In this document: positions 60,749 through 64,000 of the stretch, in pieces | How positions within the stretch are numbered: position 1 is the first letter of the stretch | How the letters are laid out: each line of letters starts with the position of its first letter | NCBI GenBank assembly: GCA_014896295.1 | Contig: JADBKR010000005.1 | Location: 186,001-250,000 of the forward strand | From: Limnochordaceae bacterium | GTDB taxonomy: Bacteria > Bacillota > Limnochordia > Limnochordales > Geochordaceae | Length of the DNA: 64,000 nt | Direction: 5' to 3' | Position numbers and translations under genes: made by a program | Notes under the pieces: generated by a model | The model's database searches: none | The model's input: only the letters and a program-made list of their open reading frames with translations | Told to the model about the DNA's origin: nothing

Positions 60749-61282
60749 TCACGCATCATACCGCACCAGCGTTACGATCTGGGAGTCGGAGAAGCCCATG
60801 CTCTTGAGGCGCTCCCTGCCTCCGAGAAAGGTGAGCTCGATGAGGAACCCGAAGCCCACGGTCTCGGCCTCCAGCTCCCGCACGAGCCGGGCCGCGGCAC
60901 TCATGGTGCCGCCCGTGGCCAGGAGGTCGTCCACCAGGAGCACCCGCTCTCCCCTTTGGAGCGCGTCCCGGTGGATCTCCAGCGCGTCCTTGCCGTACTC
61001 GAGGTCGTACTCGACCCGGATGGTCGCTGCGGGGAGCTTCCCGGGCTTGCGGATCAGGACGAAGCCCGTCCCGAGCTCGTAGGCCAGGGGTGCCCCCAGC
61101 ACGTACCCCCGCGACTCGACCCCTACGACCGTCTGAATGCCCGCGCCGCGGAAATGGTCGGCCAGACTCCTCACCACGTAGGCCAGCGCGGCGCGATCTT
61201 TCATCAGCGTCGTGATGTCCTTGAAACTGACGCCGGGCCTCGGGAAATCGGGAATCTCCCGGATGAGCGCTTTCAAATCCAT
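60749..61282 (-). CDS. apt: adenine phosphoribosyltransferase
   Basis: 177 residues from the ATG at 61282. LKALIREIPDFPRPGVSFKD is the characteristic start. VVGVESRGYVLGAPLAYELG and the PRPP loop RVLLVDDLLATGGTMSAAAR are intact. It recycles adenine to AMP. An upstream in-frame extension to 61411 is non-homologous and would overlap the promoter, so the later start is preferred. Followed by relA after 27 bases. Confidence 0.96.
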   Translation of the reverse strand: MDLKALIREIPDFPRPGVSFKDITTLMKDRAALAYVVRSLADHFRGAGIQTVVGVESRGYVLGAPLAYELGTGFVLIRKPGKLPAATIRVEYDLEYGKDALEIHRDALQRGERVLLVDDLLATGGTMSAAARLVRELEAETVGFGFLIELTFLGGRERLKSMGFSDSQIVTLVRYDA

Positions 61283-61409
61283 GGCCCCGATGCCTTCTTC
61301 CCAACCCCACGGCTCACCCGCCGCAGCCTCGTTGCCACCAGGCAGGCGCCCCTTGCCGGAAGGCCTCCTGGACGACTTCCTGCCACGAGCGGCGGGCCCG
61401 AGTAAACTC

Positions 61410-61438
61410 ATTATAACGGCGGGACTGCGCCAAGTCGA
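61410..61438 (-). promoter_or_regulatory. candidate SigmaA promoter of the apt-relA unit
   Basis: TCGACT (61438-61433) and TATAAT (61415-61410) lie 17 bases apart on the minus strand, about 130 bases before the apt ATG. The -10 is a perfect consensus and the spacing ideal. No other gene lies in the 197 bases between recJ and apt. Confidence 0.6.
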
Positions 61439-61479
61439 GCTTTACTCCCGCTCTCGCCCCCTTCCACACCCAGCCCCCG

Positions 61480-63987
61480 TCACCCGCAAGCCGGCTCGAC
61501 GAGCCCCAGGTCCTCGAAGACCATGAGCGCCCGCTCCACCAGTTGAACGGGACGACCGGGCCTCCAGGCCGGATCCAGCACCTGCAGGCTCTGCACGAGC
61601 CCCACCACGTCCGGGCCCAGGCGAGGCCCCGCCACGCGCGCCTGCGCCGAGCAGAGGCGGAAGATGTGCCGGAGCTCCTCCACCCCCGGCAACGCCTGCA
61701 GGATGGTGCGCTCGAGGCGCTCGCGCTCCGCCTCGCCGTAGCCCAGGACGACCCGCACCGCCCCCCGGTTGCGCCAGGCTGCCTTCCATTCCCAGACGTT
61801 CAGGGGCAATTGCCAGACCAGCACCACCCCTGCGGCGTCGAGGAGCTCCATCCCTCGAGGGTGGGATGCCACCAGAGCCCTCGGCCCGTGCAGCAAGGCC
61901 GTTTCCCATGGCGTGCCGCCGGCGGCAGCCCGCCCTGCCCCTTCGTCCATCCAGCCTACCCGGTGCGCCAGGTCCGGCGCATGCTCCCACAGGGCCGCGC
62001 ACGTGCGGACGGCCTCCCGCCACTCGTGCACGACGACGAGCACACCGACCTCGTTTGTCGTGCCGGGCATCGCGTCCAGGGTATGGCGCAACCACCCGGC
62101 GAGCGCGCCGATTCCCTCATCGGCGAGCCCGCGGCGGTCCTCCACGACCGCCGGCGCCGGAGTCGCCCCTTCCGGTCTCCGTGGCCCAAGCTCCGCTTCG
62201 GAGCCTGCGGGCAGCACCGGCGAGCGCGACCCTTGCGGATCCCACACGAGCAGCGCACAGCCGTCTCGATGGCTCTCCCGGAGCTCGAGCGCCTTCAACT
62301 CGACGTCGCCCCACCGGCCCATTTGAGGGGTGAAAGCCAGATCCACCGGGACGCCCCCCGAGGTGGCGCGGTCGAGGATCGCTTTCCATGCCTCCGCCTT
62401 CCCGAACGCCACCACGGGCATCTCCTGGCCCTCCCGGCGCTCCTTCACCACCAGCCTCAGGTGCCGGCCGTCGGCGCCGATCGGCCGCGCCTCCACCACC
62501 GCCAGGCCTTGGCTGGCCAACACGGGACGAGGGTTGCCCTCTCCGTGCGGCTCGAGCAGGCGCAACTGGCGCACCAGCGTTTCGTCCACGTCGCGAAGGT
62601 CGACCCATGCCTCGACGTCGAGGACCCGCACGTACGGTCCCCGCCAGCGGGAAGCCAGCGTCTGCGTCACGCAATCCCGTAAGGCTTCGACGTCGGCGCT
62701 GGCCAGCGAGAAACCGGCCGCCATGGGGTGGCCCCCGAAGTGGGTGAAGGTGCGGGAGCATGCGGAGAGCAGGGCGTAGAGATCGACCCCCGGGACGCTG
62801 CGCCCCGACCCCCGAGCCTTCTCCCCTTCCGTCGCGATGACCAGCGCCGGGCGCGCGAAGCGGTCGACCAGCCGCGAGGCCACCACCCCGATCACCCCGG
62901 GATGCCAGCCCTCCCCGCTCACCACCAGGATCGGGGGATCCTCCGCCTCGACCTGCGCCTCGGCCTGCTCGAGCGCTTGCTCGAGGACCTCGCGCTCCGT
63001 GGCCTGGCGAGCCCGGTTGGCCTCCTCCAGGCGCAGCGCGGCCGCTTGCGCCTGTGGCTCCTCCTCCGCCAGCAACAGCCCCACGCCGACGCCGGGGTCG
63101 TCCACGCGCCCGGCGGCGTTGAGCCTGGGCGCCAGGATGTAGGCCACGTGGTAGGTATCGACCGAGCCCGGGTCGACGCCGGCGACCCGGGCAAGCGCGG
63201 CGACGCCCGGGAGGGGAGCCGTGCGGATCTGCTGCAACCCCTCCCGCACGAGCCGGCGGTTTTCGCCCGTCAGGCTCACGACGTCGGCGACGGTGCCGAT
63301 CGCAGCCAGCTGCACGAGGGCAGGGGCCATCAGGCCCTCCTCCCTGCCGGCGAGGTCCAACAACGCCATGGCGGTGTGGTAGGCCAGGCCCGCCGCGCTC
63401 AGCCGGTCGGCTCCCGGCCACGCCCCCAGCTGGTGGGCCGCCACGATGGCGGCCGCCTCCGGGAGGGTCGACGCCGGCTCGTGGTGATCCACCACGACGA
63501 CGTCCAGGCCCCGCCGCTGCGCCTCCCGGACCGGCTCGATCGCGGTCAGGCCACAGTCTACAGCCACCACGAGGCGAATGCCCCGCTCCGCCATCTCCAG
63601 CAGGACCTCCTGGTGCAGGCCGTAGCCCAGGGAGAGGCGATGCGGGATGAACCAGTGCACCCGTCCGCCCAGATAGCGTAACGCCCGTACGAGGATGGCC
63701 GCCGCCGTCTGGCCGTCGGCGTCGTAGTCTCCGTAGACGACCACGGGCTCGTGGCGCCGCAGCGCCTGCAGGATCCTCCAGGCGGCCTGCTTGACGCCCG
63801 GCAGCCGCCACGCCTGCCGGGAGGGCGCCGGCGTTCGCAAGAACTCCGCGGCAGCCGCCGGCTCTTCGATGCCCCGGTGGATGAGCAGTTGCCCCAGCAC
63901 CGGGTGAAGTCCCAGCAGAGCGGCCAACCGCCGCGCCCTCGCTGGCTGAGGCGCGCGGGATCGCCACTCCACGGCCTGGACGCCCAC
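61480..63987 (-). CDS. recJ: single-stranded-DNA-specific exonuclease RecJ
   Basis: 835 residues. DHH phosphoesterase motifs: VVVYGDYDADGQTAAAILVR, LVVAVDCGLTAI, VVVVDHHEPA, and LVQLAAIGTVADVVSLTGEN. The DHHA1 region has VVSGEGWHPGVIGVVASRLV, RSVPGVDLYALLSACS and HFGGHPMAAGFSLAS, then an OB-fold (VEAWVDLRDVDETLVRQLRL). The final 250 residues resemble the extended C-terminus of Bacillus RecJ. It resects 5' ends in recombination and repair. GTG at 63987, 13 bases from the window edge, has CAGGGGG before it. The frame is open to the edge, so a slightly longer protein cannot be excluded. Confidence 0.94.
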   Translation of the reverse strand: MGVQAVEWRSRAPQPARARRLAALLGLHPVLGQLLIHRGIEEPAAAAEFLRTPAPSRQAWRLPGVKQAAWRILQALRRHEPVVVYGDYDADGQTAAAILVRALRYLGGRVHWFIPHRLSLGYGLHQEVLLEMAERGIRLVVAVDCGLTAIEPVREAQRRGLDVVVVDHHEPASTLPEAAAIVAAHQLGAWPGADRLSAAGLAYHTAMALLDLAGREEGLMAPALVQLAAIGTVADVVSLTGENRRLVREGLQQIRTAPLPGVAALARVAGVDPGSVDTYHVAYILAPRLNAAGRVDDPGVGVGLLLAEEEPQAQAAALRLEEANRARQATEREVLEQALEQAEAQVEAEDPPILVVSGEGWHPGVIGVVASRLVDRFARPALVIATEGEKARGSGRSVPGVDLYALLSACSRTFTHFGGHPMAAGFSLASADVEALRDCVTQTLASRWRGPYVRVLDVEAWVDLRDVDETLVRQLRLLEPHGEGNPRPVLASQGLAVVEARPIGADGRHLRLVVKERREGQEMPVVAFGKAEAWKAILDRATSGGVPVDLAFTPQMGRWGDVELKALELRESHRDGCALLVWDPQGSRSPVLPAGSEAELGPRRPEGATPAPAVVEDRRGLADEGIGALAGWLRHTLDAMPGTTNEVGVLVVVHEWREAVRTCAALWEHAPDLAHRVGWMDEGAGRAAAGGTPWETALLHGPRALVASHPRGMELLDAAGVVLVWQLPLNVWEWKAAWRNRGAVRVVLGYGEAERERLERTILQALPGVEELRHIFRLCSAQARVAGPRLGPDVVGLVQSLQVLDPAWRPGRPVQLVERALMVFEDLGLVEPACG

Positions 63988-64000
63988 AACCCCCTGCCCC

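Overview
This 64 kb window comes from a very GC-rich, endospore-forming member of the Firmicutes. It carries spo0A, spoIVB, all eight spoIIIA genes, sigK, the dipicolinate synthase genes and several cortex-modifying enzymes. The base composition (around 70% G+C by eye) together with an OLE RNA gene fits deep, often thermophilic lineages such as Limnochordia, Symbiobacteriales or Thermaerobacter relatives. The exact taxon is inferred, not shown. Every gene but one lies on the minus strand, so transcription runs from high to low coordinates and the region is probably one arm of the leading strand.

Layout, in the direction of transcription. 64000-53237: recJ, apt, relA, dtd, a PpiC-TPR foldase, hisS and aspS (stringent response and translation). 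About 53140-52947: a 6S RNA gene. 52929-48813: rarA, cysteine desulfurase, mnmA and a small membrane protein. 48752-41611: an AI-2E family permease, alaS, ireB, ruvX, a DUF1292 protein, mltG and sigK. 41517-35708: yqeG, aroC, a fused aroK-aroB, aroQ, pepP and efp. 35652-30144: spoIIIAA to spoIIIAH, the forespore feeding-tube ATPase, export components and channel ring. 30095-26516: accB, accC, asp23, amaP and nusB. 26532-20378: xseA, xseB, ispA, the OLE RNA, oapA, tlyA, nadK and argR. 20347-12827: recN, spoIVB, spo0A, then a steA-mctB-glycosyltransferase-MraY-like envelope group. 12793-7800: a DinG-type helicase, sleB and two polysaccharide-deacetylase-like sporulation genes. 7777-6476 is the only plus-strand gene, an SH3-GH18 spore-cortex hydrolase. 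6239-1: an M16 peptidase, a Trp-rich secreted protein, ylmC/ymxH, a stress protein, dapB, dpaA and dpaB (cut by the window edge).

Much of the window concerns sporulation. Spo0A starts the programme. SpoIVB signals across the forespore membranes to activate pro-SigmaK, whose gene is also here. SpoIIIAA-AH joins mother cell and forespore. DapB and DpaAB lead to dipicolinic acid, and SleB, the GH18 enzyme and the deacetylases shape or degrade cortex. The gene order is close to the standard Bacillus/Clostridium order around spo0A-recN-argR-tlyA-xseAB-nusB and spoIIIA-efp-pepP.

Two structured RNAs stand out. An OLE RNA of about 660 nt lies between ispA and oapA, with a closing helix joining its two ends. 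A 6S RNA lies between aspS and rarA, with its closing stem and the conserved UGUUCGC segment.

Nine highly conserved genes (dpaA, dinG, recN, accC, spoIIIAG, spoIIIAE, sigK, alaS, aspS) each contain one apparent single-base frameshift. The two halves join perfectly once one base is removed or added. Because several of these genes are essential, uncorrected indels in the assembly are the most likely cause. The affected genes are annotated at full length with the shift position given.
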